The notes under the pieces are model-generated. The model saw nothing but the letters and a program-made list of their open reading frames with translations. It was not told where the DNA came from and did not search any database. A DNA stretch of 64,000 nucleotides. Origin: Streptomyces sp. ISL-87. GTDB lineage: Bacteria; Actinomycetota; Actinomycetes; Streptomycetales; Streptomycetaceae. How positions within the stretch are numbered: the first letter of the stretch is position 1; the number at the start of each line of letters is the position of its first letter. This document shows positions 8,890-17,136 of the stretch, in pieces. The stretch lies in assembly GCF_018614095.1 (NCBI RefSeq), contig NZ_JAGGOY010000131.1:1-64000 (forward strand). Direction: 5' to 3'. Both the position numbers and the translations under genes were made by a program.

Positions 8890-9399
8890 TCACGCGTACT
8901 TTCCCGCGAACCAGGCGCCCGCAGCACGCGTGTGGAGCGGAAACGCCAGCTCCGTCGGGGCGCGCAGCACGTGCCAGCCCGAGGTTTCGTCCGTCGCGAC
9001 GGACCGCGGAAGCGAAGAGGCCGGGCGCGGCGGCAGGAGGCCGAAGAGCAGGAGGTGTCCCGCCGGGGAGCTCATGGCGTCGGCGAGGGTGACCTCCGCG
9101 GCCGGGGCCTCGATGCCGGTCTCCTCGCGCAGCTCGCGGACCACCGACTCGCGCCAGTCCTCGCCGAAGTCCATGAAGCCGCCGGGCAGGGCGATGCCGC
9201 CGAGGGCCGGTTCGATGGTGCGGGTGATGACCACCAGGCCGGTGCCGTCCTCGTCCTCGACCGGCAGGAGGGCGACAGCCACCGGGAGCGGGTTGCGGTA
9301 CGTGGTGGCGCCGCACGACGTGCAGGTACGGGGCCAGGCGGTGGCTTCGAACAGTACTCCGCAGGTGGAGCAGTGCGAGTCCCTCAACTGTGCCGGCAT
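8890..9399 (-). CDS. Nudix hydrolase with N-terminal zinc ribbon
   Basis: It likely hydrolyses a nucleoside-diphosphate-linked substrate; the substrate is unknown. From the ATG at 9399 the protein has 169 residues. A zinc ribbon, CSTC...CTSC, occupies the first 30 residues, as in NudC/ADP-ribose-type Nudix proteins. The Nudix box matches the consensus exactly: GFMDFGE, seven residues, then REL-EETGI. An upstream in-frame TTG at 9417 is possible but less likely. On the minus strand TATCAT lies six bases before the ATG, which would suit a leaderless transcript. It is divergent from the VanX-like gene with only about 30 bp between starts. Confidence 0.9.
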   Translation of the reverse strand: MPAQLRDSHCSTCGVLFEATAWPRTCTSCGATTYRNPLPVAVALLPVEDEDGTGLVVITRTIEPALGGIALPGGFMDFGEDWRESVVRELREETGIEAPAAEVTLADAMSSPAGHLLLFGLLPPRPASSLPRSVATDETSGWHVLRAPTELAFPLHTRAAGAWFAGKYA

Positions 9400-9428
9400 C
9401 CCGCGATGATATGCCAAGGGGTATGAGG

Positions 9429-10139
9429 ATGCTGGGTGTTGCGGCCGTCCTGCTGCTGGGGTTCGTCGGCGGTGCGGCTCCGCCGGAGTTCGCCGCTCCG
9501 CCGGAGTTCGCGGCGCTGGCGGACGTCGATCCGACCATCGGGCAGGACATGCGGTACGCGTCCGCGCGGAACTTCACCGGCAGGGTCGTGGACGGGTACG
9601 AAGAGCCCGTCTGCCTGCTCGCCCGGCCCGCCGCCGAGGCGTTGCGGCGGGCACAGCGGGAGTTGCTGCGAGGCGGGTACTCCCTGAAGGTGTACGACTG
9701 CTACCGGCCGCAGCGCGCGGTGGACCGGTTCGTGCGGTGGGCCCGGGATGAGGCCGACCAGGCGACCAAGGCGGAGTTCTATCCGGATGTGCAGAAGAAC
9801 CGCCTGATTCCTGACGGCTACATCGCCGAGAAGTCCGGGCACAGCCGCGGGAGCACCCTCGATGTGACGCTCGCACGCCTGCCCGCGCGCCGGGAACTCG
9901 ACATGGGCACTCGGTTCGATTTCTTCGACCCCCTCTCGCACACCGACGATCCGCGGGTCGGCGGGGCCGCCCGGGAGCATCGGCAACTGCTCCGGCAGGT
10001 TCTCGGCCGGCAGGGGTTCGTCAATCTCCCGGAGGAGTGGTGGCACTTCACCTACAAGCCCGAGGCGTTTCCCGACACTTACTTCGACTTCCCTGTCGCG
10101 GTCCCTGTCCCTGTCCCTGTCGCCTCGATCCGTCCCTGA
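9429..10139 (+). CDS. Secreted D-alanyl-D-alanine dipeptidase-like peptidase (M15D, VanX family)
   Basis: This is probably a zinc dipeptidase acting on D-Ala-D-Ala or peptidoglycan fragments outside the cell. A short hydrophobic signal segment (MLGVAAVLLLGFVGGAA) precedes the domain. Metal ligands and catalytic residues appear as SGHSRGSTLDVTL (His and Asp) and EEWWHFTY (Glu and His), the VanX pattern. YDCYRPQRAV carries the conserved arginine. ATGs at 9411, 9423 and 9429 compete; AAGGGG at about 9416-9421 fits 9429 best. The C terminus carries an odd Val-Pro run from a hexanucleotide repeat. No vanH or vanA neighbour is present, so a housekeeping cell-wall role is likelier than glycopeptide resistance. 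Confidence 0.88.
   Translation: MLGVAAVLLLGFVGGAAPPEFAAPPEFAALADVDPTIGQDMRYASARNFTGRVVDGYEEPVCLLARPAAEALRRAQRELLRGGYSLKVYDCYRPQRAVDRFVRWARDEADQATKAEFYPDVQKNRLIPDGYIAEKSGHSRGSTLDVTLARLPARRELDMGTRFDFFDPLSHTDDPRVGGAAREHRQLLRQVLGRQGFVNLPEEWWHFTYKPEAFPDTYFDFPVAVPVPVPVASIRP
10099..10124. repeat. CCTGTC hexanucleotide repeat in the dipeptidase C terminus
   Basis: Four to five units of CCTGTC/GCGGTC in frame encode VAVPVPVPVA just before the stop. The run adds residues after the last conserved motif, so length changes should be tolerated. Confidence 0.7.
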
Positions 10140-10153
10140 GTACCGTGCCGGCC

Positions 10154-10492
10154 ATGACATTCAGTTCGTACGAGGAGTTCTGGCCCTACTACGTAGCTAT
10201 GCACTCCCGCGCCGCCACCCGCTGGGTCCACCTCACCGGCACCCTCACCGGGCTCGCCCTGACCGCGTACGGGCTGGCGCGCGGCCGGAAGCGCTACCTC
10301 GCCGCCCTCCCCGTCATCGGGTACGGGACGGCCTGGCCCGCGCACTTCCTGATCGAGAGGAACAACCCGGCCACCTTCGGGCATCCGGGGTGGTCGCTGC
10401 GCGGGGACGCGCAGATGATCCGGATGATGCTGGCCGGGCGGGACGCGGAGCTGGCCGAGACCGCGCAGAAGTGGCTCGCCGAGAACCGGTGA
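10154..10492 (+). CDS. DUF962 / Mpo1-like small membrane protein
   Basis: At 112 aa this shows the DUF962 (YGL010w/Mpo1-like) pattern: FWPYYVAMHSR, a second histidine in TRWVHLTGT, then AHFLIERNNPATF with a third histidine. Two hydrophobic segments (about residues 25-40 and 48-65) suggest membrane insertion. Yeast Mpo1 is an iron-dependent dioxygenase acting in alpha-oxidation of 2-hydroxy fatty acids; the histidines are conserved here, but a bacterial role is only inferred. The start follows the dipeptidase stop by 14 bp, so the two may be co-transcribed. Confidence 0.8.
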   Translation: MTFSSYEEFWPYYVAMHSRAATRWVHLTGTLTGLALTAYGLARGRKRYLAALPVIGYGTAWPAHFLIERNNPATFGHPGWSLRGDAQMIRMMLAGRDAELAETAQKWLAENR

Positions 10493-10517
10493 CCCGTACG
10501 CCCTCCCGTGACAGACT

Positions 10518-10534
10518 TCTGACGCTTCGTCAGA
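10518..10534. promoter_or_regulatory. Palindromic operator TCTGACG-CTT-CGTCAGA
   Basis: This is a perfect 7-bp inverted repeat with a 3-bp spacer, about 40 bp before the Zn-ribbon/thiolase operon. The core TGACG-N3-CGTCA is repeated upstream of another operon at 45495. Size and symmetry suit a TetR-family dimer; the cognate protein is unknown. Confidence 0.55.
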
Positions 10535-10574
10535 TGAATTGTCGGGTCACGCTGTTCGGGAGGGGTCGTCGGTC

Positions 10575-11066
10575 TTGGAACGCATACGCACGCATACACG
10601 CACACCCGTAGTCAGTGGATGGTTCACCGATGCCGGTGCCGGTGCAAACGCCGGACCAGAGAGCGGCTTCCGCCTGCTCGGCACCCGGTGTTCCGCCTGC
10701 GCCGCCGTGTTCTTCCCGCGCGAGGACGCGTACTGCCGCAACCCCCGCTGCCCCGGCGGCGGTGAGCTCGCCGAGGTCCCGCTGTCCCCGCGCGGCCGGG
10801 TCTGGTCCTACACCGACGGGCGGTACCGGCCGCCCGCCCCGTACGTGTCCGATCCGGACGCGCCCTGGGAGCCGTACACGCTGGTCGCGGTGGAGTTGGA
10901 GGCCGAGGGGATGATGGTGCTCGGGCAGGCGGCACCGGGGGTGACCGTCGCCGAGCTGGCGGTCGGGATGGAGGTCGAGGTGGTGGGCGGTGTGCTGAAC
11001 GAGGACGAGGACGCCGGGACCACCTGGACGACCTGGCGGTTCAAGCCCGTCGGGGGGCAGTCGTGA
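10575..11066 (+). CDS. Zn-ribbon/OB-fold (DUF35-type) thiolase partner protein
   Basis: A rubredoxin-like zinc ribbon (CSACAAVFFPREDAYCRNPRC) is followed by an OB-fold domain (GRVWSYTDGRY, VAVELEAEGMMVLGQ), the layout of DUF35 proteins that partner SCP-x-type thiolases or acyl-CoA enzymes. The TTG at 10575 is chosen because GGGAGGGG lies about nine bases before it; a longer frame begins at 10539. The stop overlaps the GTG of the thiolase by four bases, so the two are translationally coupled. The protein probably stabilises or channels acyl-CoA to the thiolase. Confidence 0.85.
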   Translation: MERIRTHTRTPVVSGWFTDAGAGANAGPESGFRLLGTRCSACAAVFFPREDAYCRNPRCPGGGELAEVPLSPRGRVWSYTDGRYRPPAPYVSDPDAPWEPYTLVAVELEAEGMMVLGQAAPGVTVAELAVGMEVEVVGGVLNEDEDAGTTWTTWRFKPVGGQS

Positions 11067-12253
11067 CCGACGGCATCGCGGTGCTCGGAGCCGGCATGCA
11101 CCCCTGGGGCAAGTGGGGCCGAAGCTTCGTCGAGTACGGGCGGGCCGCCGCCCTGGCAGCGCTCGCCGACGCCGGGCTGGACTGGACCGACGTGCAGTCC
11201 ATCGTCGGGGCCGACACCGTGCGCTCGGGCTACCCCGGCTACGTGGCCGGTGCGACCTTCGCCCAGGCGCTCGGCTGGCAGGGCGCACGGGTGACCAGTG
11301 TGTACGCCGCCTGCGCGTCCGGGGCCCAGGCGATCGGCGCGGCCCGGGCGCAGATCCTGGCCGGGCTGGCCGACGTCGTGCTGGTCGTCGGGGCGGACGC
11401 GGCGCCCAAGGGGTTCTTCGCCCCGGTGGGCGGGGACCGGCCCGACGACCCGGACTGGCTGCGGTTCCGGGTCCTGGGGGCCACGAATCCGGCGTACTTC
11501 GCGTTGTACGCCCGGCGCCGGATGGCCGTGTACGGGGATTCCGTCGAGGACTTCGCCCAGGTGAAGGTCAAGAACTCGGCCGCCGGGGCGCTCAACCCGA
11601 ATGCCCGCTACCGCAAGGCGGTGACGGCCGGGGACGTGGCGGCCTCGGCCGTCGTCGCCGATCCCCTCCGGCTGCTCGACATCTGCGCGACCTCCGACGG
11701 GGGCGCGGCGCTGGTGCTGAGCAGCATGGACTTCGCGCGGGCGCGCGGTGTGAGCGATCCGGTGCGGATCCGGGCGGTGTCGACGGTCACGCCGACCTAT
11801 CCGCGTACGGTGCTGGACCTGCCGGACATCGCCACCGATTCGGTGACGGCCGTACAGCCCGCGCCGGGGTCGTTCCGCGCGTCGATCGCCCGCGCCGCCT
11901 ACGAGGAGGCCGGGCTCGGGCCGGACGATCTGTCGCTCGCCGAGGTGTACGACCTTTCCACCGCCCTGGAGTTGGAGTGGTACGAGGACATCGGCCTCTG
12001 CGGCGAGGGCGAGGGGGCCAAGCTCCTACGGGAAGGGGCGACCGCGCTCGGCGGGCGGGTGCCGGTCAACACCAGTGGCGGGCTGGCCTCCTTCGGGGAG
12101 GCGGTGCCGGCTCAGGCGATCGCCCAGGTGTGCGAGCTGACCTGGCAGTTGCGCGGCAGGGCCGGGGAGCGGCAGGTACCGGGGGCGCGCGCCGGGATCA
12201 CCGCGAACCAGGGGCTGTTCGGGCACGGGTCGGCCGTCATCGCCGTGCGGTAG
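11063..12253 (+). CDS. Thiolase-family lipid-transfer protein (SCP-x-like acetyl-CoA acetyltransferase)
   Basis: At 396 aa this is a thiolase-fold protein of the SCP-x / lipid-transfer type that cleaves or condenses 3-ketoacyl-CoA. Near the N-terminal active site it shows SVYAACASGAQAIGAA with the nucleophilic cysteine. The C-terminal half has NTSGGLASFGEAVPAQ and NQGLFGHGSAVI, placing the catalytic histidine. The GTG start at 11063 overlaps the stop of the DUF35-like gene (GTGA). Such pairs are found in steroid or branched acyl-CoA side-chain degradation, so a catabolic role is likely, but the substrate is not shown. Confidence 0.9.
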   Translation: MTDGIAVLGAGMHPWGKWGRSFVEYGRAAALAALADAGLDWTDVQSIVGADTVRSGYPGYVAGATFAQALGWQGARVTSVYAACASGAQAIGAARAQILAGLADVVLVVGADAAPKGFFAPVGGDRPDDPDWLRFRVLGATNPAYFALYARRRMAVYGDSVEDFAQVKVKNSAAGALNPNARYRKAVTAGDVAASAVVADPLRLLDICATSDGGAALVLSSMDFARARGVSDPVRIRAVSTVTPTYPRTVLDLPDIATDSVTAVQPAPGSFRASIARAAYEEAGLGPDDLSLAEVYDLSTALELEWYEDIGLCGEGEGAKLLREGATALGGRVPVNTSGGLASFGEAVPAQAIAQVCELTWQLRGRAGERQVPGARAGITANQGLFGHGSAVIAVR

Positions 12254-12396
12254 GGGGGTCACGGAGCCGCGGCTGAACAGGCGGTGGTGTCACAGCGCTT
12301 GACGGCCCCCGGCGACGGGTTCACACTCGCTCCACGGTCTCGCTCGACAGCCCGGTGCCGTGGGCGAGGCCCCCGCATCCCCTGTGAGAGCAGCGG

Positions 12397-12424
12397 CCCG
12401 TACCCCAGTCGGCGGGGGTACGGG
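12397..12424. terminator. Terminator between the thiolase gene and cvnD
   Basis: A perfect 10-bp stem CCCGTACCCC / GGGGTACGGG with an 8-base loop lies between two convergent genes, so it can stop transcription from either side. Confidence 0.65.
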
Positions 12425-12494
12425 TCGCCTCCATGTACGCCGGGGCCCGTCAGGTTGTGCGCAGGGTCGGGCCCCGCCGTCAGGCCCCCGCCCC

Positions 12495-13121
12495 TCAGGC
12501 CCCCGTCGTCAGGCTCTGCCGCCGGGCCCGCGCCAGTGACATCGCGTGCTCCACGACCCCCACCAGCACGTCCTTGACGGACTCCCGGTCGCGCGCGTCA
12601 CACAGCAGCACCGGCACCTCGGGATCGAGGTCCAGTGCCTCCCGCACGGTGACCACCGGATGCCGGTCGGCGCCGTCGAAACAGTTGACCGCGACCACGA
12701 ACGGGATGCCGCGCCGCTCGAAGTAGTCGATGGCGGCGAAGCAGTCGGCGAGGCGGCGGGTATCGACGAGGACCACGGCGCCGAGCGAGCCCTGGGCCAG
12801 TTCGTCCCACAGGAACCAGAACCGGTCCTGGCCGGGCGTGCCGAACAGGTACAGCACCAGGTCCTCGCGCAGCGTGATGCGCCCGAAGTCCATGGCGACG
12901 GTCGTGGTGCTCTTGCCCTCCACTCCCCCGGTGTCGTCGACACCGATGCCCGGTTCCGAGAGCTGTTCCTCGGTCCGCAGCGGTCTGATCTCACTCACCG
13001 CACTGACCAGGGTGGTTTTGCCCACCCCGAAGCCGCCCGCGACCAGGATCTTCAGGGTCAGCGGCTCGACCGGCGACACGGCATGCATCGCGCCGGTGCG
13101 GCTAGAGCGCCCGAAGGCCAT
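12495..13121 (-). CDS. cvnD: Conservon GTP-binding protein (CvnD)
   Basis: This is a small Ras-like GTPase of the Streptomyces conservons. Walker A is GGFGVGKTT (residues 29-37). The G3-type motif is GTPGQDRFWF, and VAVNCFDGAD supplies the NxxD-like guanine motif. At 208 aa it has the normal length. It is last in the cvnA-B-C-D order and overlaps the DUF742 gene by 20 bp, so translation is coupled. Conservon complexes act at the membrane with the CvnA sensor, resembling eukaryotic G-protein systems, and affect development or antibiotic production in studied cases. Which of the several Streptomyces cvn sets this is cannot be told from sequence alone. Confidence 0.92.
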   Translation of the reverse strand: MAFGRSSRTGAMHAVSPVEPLTLKILVAGGFGVGKTTLVSAVSEIRPLRTEEQLSEPGIGVDDTGGVEGKSTTTVAMDFGRITLREDLVLYLFGTPGQDRFWFLWDELAQGSLGAVVLVDTRRLADCFAAIDYFERRGIPFVVAVNCFDGADRHPVVTVREALDLDPEVPVLLCDARDRESVKDVLVGVVEHAMSLARARRQSLTTGA

Positions 13122-13566
13122 CGATCACCTCACGCAGAATGGATTCATCGGGCAGTTCGGCCGGCGGTACCGGCCGGGTCACATGGACCAGTTCGTCGTC
13201 GACGAGGTCGCCGATCAGGACCCGGACGACCCCGATCGCGAGATCGAGTTCGGCCGCGAGTTCGGCGACCGACTGCGGGCGTTCCCGGCACAGCCCGAGG
13301 ATGTGGGCGTGTTCCGGGGACAGGGTCATGTCCCAGACCGGATCGTCGGCCGCCGCTTCGGCGACGACGAGCGCGATCAGGTCGAGCCGGTGCTGGCCCG
13401 CGTGGCTGGTCCGGCCGCGGGTCATGGCGTACGGGCGGACCACGGGGCCGGCGTCGTCGTCGAACCAGTGCGGGTGGGCGAGGGCGGGGGCCGGAGTTCC
13501 CTCAGGGGTGATGGCGGGGGTGATGCCGGGGGTGAAGGCGGGGTGGTCCTGGCCTGAATCGCTCAT
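13102..13566 (-). CDS. cvnC: Conservon DUF742 protein (CvnC)
   Basis: At 154 aa this is a DUF742 protein with the typical PHWFDDDAGPVVRPYAMTRGRT entry and a winged-helix-like segment (LCRERPQSVAELAAELDLAIGV). It is a cytoplasmic adaptor between the sensor-like CvnA and the GTPase. The N terminus holds a short Pro/Thr repeat (TPGITPAITPEGTP). It starts 10 bp after the cvnB stop and runs into cvnD. Confidence 0.9.
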   Translation of the reverse strand: MSDSGQDHPAFTPGITPAITPEGTPAPALAHPHWFDDDAGPVVRPYAMTRGRTSHAGQHRLDLIALVVAEAAADDPVWDMTLSPEHAHILGLCRERPQSVAELAAELDLAIGVVRVLIGDLVDDELVHVTRPVPPAELPDESILREVIDGLRAL

Positions 13567-13576
13567 GCCGTCCGAC

Positions 13577-14014
13577 TCACCCTCCGGCTGGCAGCCCGGT
13601 CCGCGGGGCGGTCGCCAGGTGGTCGCCGACTCGCTTGACCATCAGGGTCATCTCGTACGCGACCTGGCCGACGTCGGAGTCGGCGTCGGCCAGCACGGCC
13701 AGGCAGCTGCCGTCGCCGGCCGCCATGACGAAGAGGAAGGCCTCGTCCAGCTCGACCACGGTCTGGCGGACCTTGCCGGAGTCGAAGTGGCGGCCGACGC
13801 CCTTGGCCAGACTGTGGAAGCCGGAGGCCACCGCCGCCAGGTGCTCGCTGTCCTCGCGGGTCAGGTCCTTGGAGTTGCCGGTGGGCAGTCCGTCACTGGA
13901 CAGGACCACCGCCTTGCGGATGCTGCCGACCCGGTCGACGAGCTCGTCGAGGAGCCAGTTGAGCGGGCCGGAGCCGCGGCCCCTGGTGTCGTTGCCGGTC
14001 TGCGGTGCGGTCAT
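13577..14014 (-). CDS. cvnB: Conservon roadblock/LC7-domain protein (CvnB)
   Basis: At 145 aa this is a roadblock/LC7 fold protein (LNWLLDELVDRVGSIRKAVVLSSDGL, then LFVMAAGDGSCLAVLAD). The family binds GTPases and likely regulates CvnD. The ATG at 14014 overlaps the cvnA stop by four bases (ATGA), so it is translated in coupling with cvnA. A longer open frame continues upstream but only antiparallel to the cvnA repeats, so it is not the gene start. Confidence 0.92.
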   Translation of the reverse strand: MTAPQTGNDTRGRGSGPLNWLLDELVDRVGSIRKAVVLSSDGLPTGNSKDLTREDSEHLAAVASGFHSLAKGVGRHFDSGKVRQTVVELDEAFLFVMAAGDGSCLAVLADADSDVGQVAYEMTLMVKRVGDHLATAPRTGLPAGG

Positions 14015-17000
14015 CGACCGTCCCCCTCGTTCTCGTTCGCAGGACCGGTGGCGGCGGAAGTGCCGGCCGCGGTCTCGGACTGCTGCTGTGCGTAGTGGAT
14101 GCGTCCGGCCGTCCAGCCGCGCTGGAGTGCGGACATGCGCCTGCGTACGTCCTCGGCGTCGCGGTCCTCCAGCTGCTCGGCGGCGGCTTCGGCGGGCGCG
14201 GGCGCCGGGGCGTTCTTGAGCTGGGGGGCCAGGCTGGCCTGGCGGACCCGGCGGGGCAGCCCTCCCGGGCCGGTGCCGGTGCCGGTGCCCTGGCCGGGCG
14301 TGACGGGCTTGGCGGGCTTGGCCCTCGCCTCTTCGGACGCGGACGCGGACGCGGACTCGGGCGCGGACTCGGGCGCGGGCTGCGGGACCGCGGAGACCGG
14401 GCGGGGCTCCACGCGGCGGCCGTGCTCGGCGACCAGGGTCGGGGTGGGGCGGCGGCGCGGGAGCGGTACGGCTCCGGAGGCGCGGGGGCCGTCGACGCGG
14501 ACGGCGTCCGCCCTGGGGCGCTCGCGCCGGACCGGTCCGGTGGGCGCCAGCGGCTCGCGGTCGAGGTCGCCGCCGATGCGGTCTGCGCCGCCGCGGGTGC
14601 CATCGCTGCCGGTCCGGTCGCCGCTGATCCGGTCTCCGCCGATGCCGCGGGTGCCATCGCTGCCGGTCCGGTCTCCGCTGGTCCGGTCGCCGCTGATCCG
14701 GTCTCCGCCGATGCCGCGGGTGCCATCGCTGCCCTTGCGGTCGCCGCCGGTCCAGTCGCCGCCTATCCGGGCTTCGCCGCTGCCTCGGCTGCCGTCGCCG
14801 CCGTTGCGGTTTCCGCTGTTGCGGTCCCCGCCCGTCCAGTCGCCGCCGGTGCGGTCTCCGCCGATCCGGTCGCCCTTCCAGGCGCCGCCGCGCTGCGGGT
14901 TCCGGCCGGGGTGCGGCCGTTCCGCCGGGCGCAGGCCCAGCAGGGCGCTGCGCGGGGTGCCGTTCGGCGGTGTCTCGTCGTCCAGGGTGGCCATGGGCGG
15001 GCGGCCGCGGACCCCGGTGAGGCCCGTGATTCCGGCGGGGGCTTCGTCGAGGGCGTCGAGGCCGGCGGTGCCGTCGATACCGCCCAGCCCCAGGACGGTG
15101 AGCGGGGCCTCCAGCTCCACCGGGCCGTGCAGGGCGCCGGGCGGCAGCGGGTGGCCGGCTGACGCGCGCCCGACGGCGGCCGGTGCGGGCCGCCCGGAGC
15201 GCTTGCCCTCGGCCAGCCGGATGCCGGTGCCGTTGGTCTCCGGGGCCTCGGTCAGCAGGTCCGCCGGGAGGAAGACCACCGCGGTGGTGCCTCCGTAGGG
15301 GCTGTGCTGGAGGACCACCCTGACGCCGTGACGCTGGGCGAGGCGGCTGACCACGAACAGGCCCAGCCGGTCGGTGTCGGAAAGCTCGAACTCGGGGGTC
15401 TCGGCGAGGCGGAGGTTCGCGTCGAGCAGCGCCTCCGGGGTCATGCCGAGGCCGCGGTCGTGGATCTCCAGGGTGAAGCCGTTCGCCACGCGCTCGCCGT
15501 GCACCTGGACCGCGGTGTGCGGTGGGGAGAACACGGTGGCGTTCTCCAGGAGTTCGGCGATGAGGTGGGTGACGTCGGCGACGGCGGGGCCCTCGATGCC
15601 CAGGCGCGGGAGCCGGCGTACCTCGATGCGCTCGTAGTCCTCGACCTCGGCGACGGCGGCCCGTACGACGTCCATCAGCTGGACCGGCTTGCGCCACTGG
15701 CGGGAGGGCGCGGCGCCGGAGAGGATCACCAGGCCTTCGGCGTGGCGGCGCATACGGGTGGTCATGTGGTCGAGGCGGAAGAGGTCCGCGAGTTCCTCGG
15801 TGTCCTCGGTGCGCCGTTCCATGGTGTCGAGCAGGGTCAGCTGGCGGTGCAGCAGTACTTGGTTGCGGCGGGCCAGGTTGACGAACACCTCGGACACGCC
15901 GCGGCGGAGTTCGGCCTGCTTGACGGCGGCCTCCACGGCGGCGCGCTGGAGGGTGTTGAGGGCCTGGCCGACCTGGCCGACCTCGTCCTTCTCGAACTCC
16001 AGGTGGGGGGCCTCGGTCTCGATGTCTACGAGTTCGCCGGCGGCGAGGCGGCGCATGACGCTGGGGAGCCTGACGCCGGAGGCCTCGTGGGCGTCCTTGC
16101 GGAGCCGGGACAGGTCGCGGACCAGGTCGCGGCCGATGCGTACGGACAGGACGAGGGAGACGATCAGGGCGATGAAGCCGAGGATGCCGGCGACGGCGGC
16201 CTGGACCAGGACGTCCATGGCGACGGGCTCGACGCGCTTCTGGTAGCTGTCGCCCGCCGCGGTGCCCATGGTGGCGAGGTCGTCGAGGACCTTGGTCGCG
16301 GCCGCGTCCCACTCGGCGGTGGTGACGCTGCGGGGGTTCTTGCCCGCGCCGGCGGCGACGAATCGTTCCTCTGCCTCACGCAGGGGCTTGGTCGCGGGGC
16401 TGGTCCAGTACGCCTCGAAATGCTCGCGGTCGGTGCCCGGAAGGATGGCGAGGTTGAACTCGTACAGCAGGGTGCGGTTGGCGGCGAAGTCGGAGACGTG
16501 CCGGATGTCGGCGGCGCTGACGCTGCGGGCGGCGAGGGCCGAGGCGATGACGGCGTCCTCGCGGGAGAGCGTCTCGCGGGCGCGGGTGATGCCGACGAGG
16601 GCGCGGCCCTGCTTGTCCATCTCCACGCTCTCGAGGGCGTGGAGGTTCATGAGGAACTCGTAGCAGGGGTCGACGAGCCGGTTGTAGAGCTCCAGGGCCT
16701 GGCTCGGGTCCAGGCTGTTCTGGTCGACGGAGACGCGCACGGCGGCGATGCCGTGGAAGGCGTCCAGGATGGAGCGCAGGCGCTGGGCGGCGTTGGGGCT
16801 GAGCTCGTCGATGACCTCGGGGTCCCGCGCGTTCACGCTGATGCTTTCGACCGCGGCGTCGGTGGCGGCGCGGCTCTTGGCGAGTTCGGCGGTGGCGACG
16901 GAGGAACGGGGGTCGCCGACGACGACGAGGGTCTGGCGGCGTTCCTTCTGGATGACGCGGACGACGTCCTCGATGGGGTAGCCCACCTTGTCGATGACGT

Positions 17001-17136
17001 AGGCGACATCGAGGAGTTGGACAGCCTGCCGGCCGGTGATGACCGTGGCGAAGCCCCAGAGGGCGGTCAGGGAGACGAGCGGCACAAGGAGCAACGCCAC
17101 GATCTTCCGGCGGATGGACTTTCCGCGAAAGCGCAT
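14011..17136 (-). CDS. cvnA: Conservon sensor histidine-kinase-like protein (CvnA) with repeat-rich tail
   Basis: This membrane sensor of the conservon has 1041 aa from ATG 17136, which follows GGGGAGG. It has TM1 (about residues 11-32), a large extracytoplasmic nitrate/nitrite-sensor (NIT)-like domain (about 45-300), TM2 (about 310-335), a HAMP region, a DHp-like segment (LFRLDHMTTRMRRHAEG) and a HATPase domain (ELLENATVFSPPHT, IHDRGLGMT, GLFVVSRLAQRHG). No response regulator is adjacent; output is probably through CvnB-C-D. The C-terminal 400 residues are disordered. Residues about 750-860 form a degenerate Gly-Asp-Arg-Thr/Ile-Gly/Ser repeat, longer than I would expect for the family. Confidence 0.9.
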   Translation of the reverse strand: MRFRGKSIRRKIVALLLVPLVSLTALWGFATVITGRQAVQLLDVAYVIDKVGYPIEDVVRVIQKERRQTLVVVGDPRSSVATAELAKSRAATDAAVESISVNARDPEVIDELSPNAAQRLRSILDAFHGIAAVRVSVDQNSLDPSQALELYNRLVDPCYEFLMNLHALESVEMDKQGRALVGITRARETLSREDAVIASALAARSVSAADIRHVSDFAANRTLLYEFNLAILPGTDREHFEAYWTSPATKPLREAEERFVAAGAGKNPRSVTTAEWDAAATKVLDDLATMGTAAGDSYQKRVEPVAMDVLVQAAVAGILGFIALIVSLVLSVRIGRDLVRDLSRLRKDAHEASGVRLPSVMRRLAAGELVDIETEAPHLEFEKDEVGQVGQALNTLQRAAVEAAVKQAELRRGVSEVFVNLARRNQVLLHRQLTLLDTMERRTEDTEELADLFRLDHMTTRMRRHAEGLVILSGAAPSRQWRKPVQLMDVVRAAVAEVEDYERIEVRRLPRLGIEGPAVADVTHLIAELLENATVFSPPHTAVQVHGERVANGFTLEIHDRGLGMTPEALLDANLRLAETPEFELSDTDRLGLFVVSRLAQRHGVRVVLQHSPYGGTTAVVFLPADLLTEAPETNGTGIRLAEGKRSGRPAPAAVGRASAGHPLPPGALHGPVELEAPLTVLGLGGIDGTAGLDALDEAPAGITGLTGVRGRPPMATLDDETPPNGTPRSALLGLRPAERPHPGRNPQRGGAWKGDRIGGDRTGGDWTGGDRNSGNRNGGDGSRGSGEARIGGDWTGGDRKGSDGTRGIGGDRISGDRTSGDRTGSDGTRGIGGDRISGDRTGSDGTRGGADRIGGDLDREPLAPTGPVRRERPRADAVRVDGPRASGAVPLPRRRPTPTLVAEHGRRVEPRPVSAVPQPAPESAPESASASASEEARAKPAKPVTPGQGTGTGTGPGGLPRRVRQASLAPQLKNAPAPAPAEAAAEQLEDRDAEDVRRRMSALQRGWTAGRIHYAQQQSETAAGTSAATGPANENEGDGR
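14559..14880. repeat. 15-bp-type repeats in the cvnA tail
   Basis: Degenerate tandem units of about 15 bp encode five-residue blocks such as GDRTG, GDRIS and GDWTG. A larger block (SDGTRGIGGDRISGDRT) recurs about three times with near-identical DNA. The array lies in the C-terminal low-complexity region and keeps the frame. Confidence 0.8.

Noticed and set aside
8634..9092. Plus-strand frame through the repeat field and the Nudix gene
   Set aside because: It is made of repeat DNA and antisense of a gene with a perfect Nudix box.
9429..10139. Glycopeptide resistance (vanHAX) locus
   Set aside because: Only a VanX-type dipeptidase with a signal peptide is present; no D-lactate dehydrogenase or D-Ala-D-Lac ligase genes surround it.
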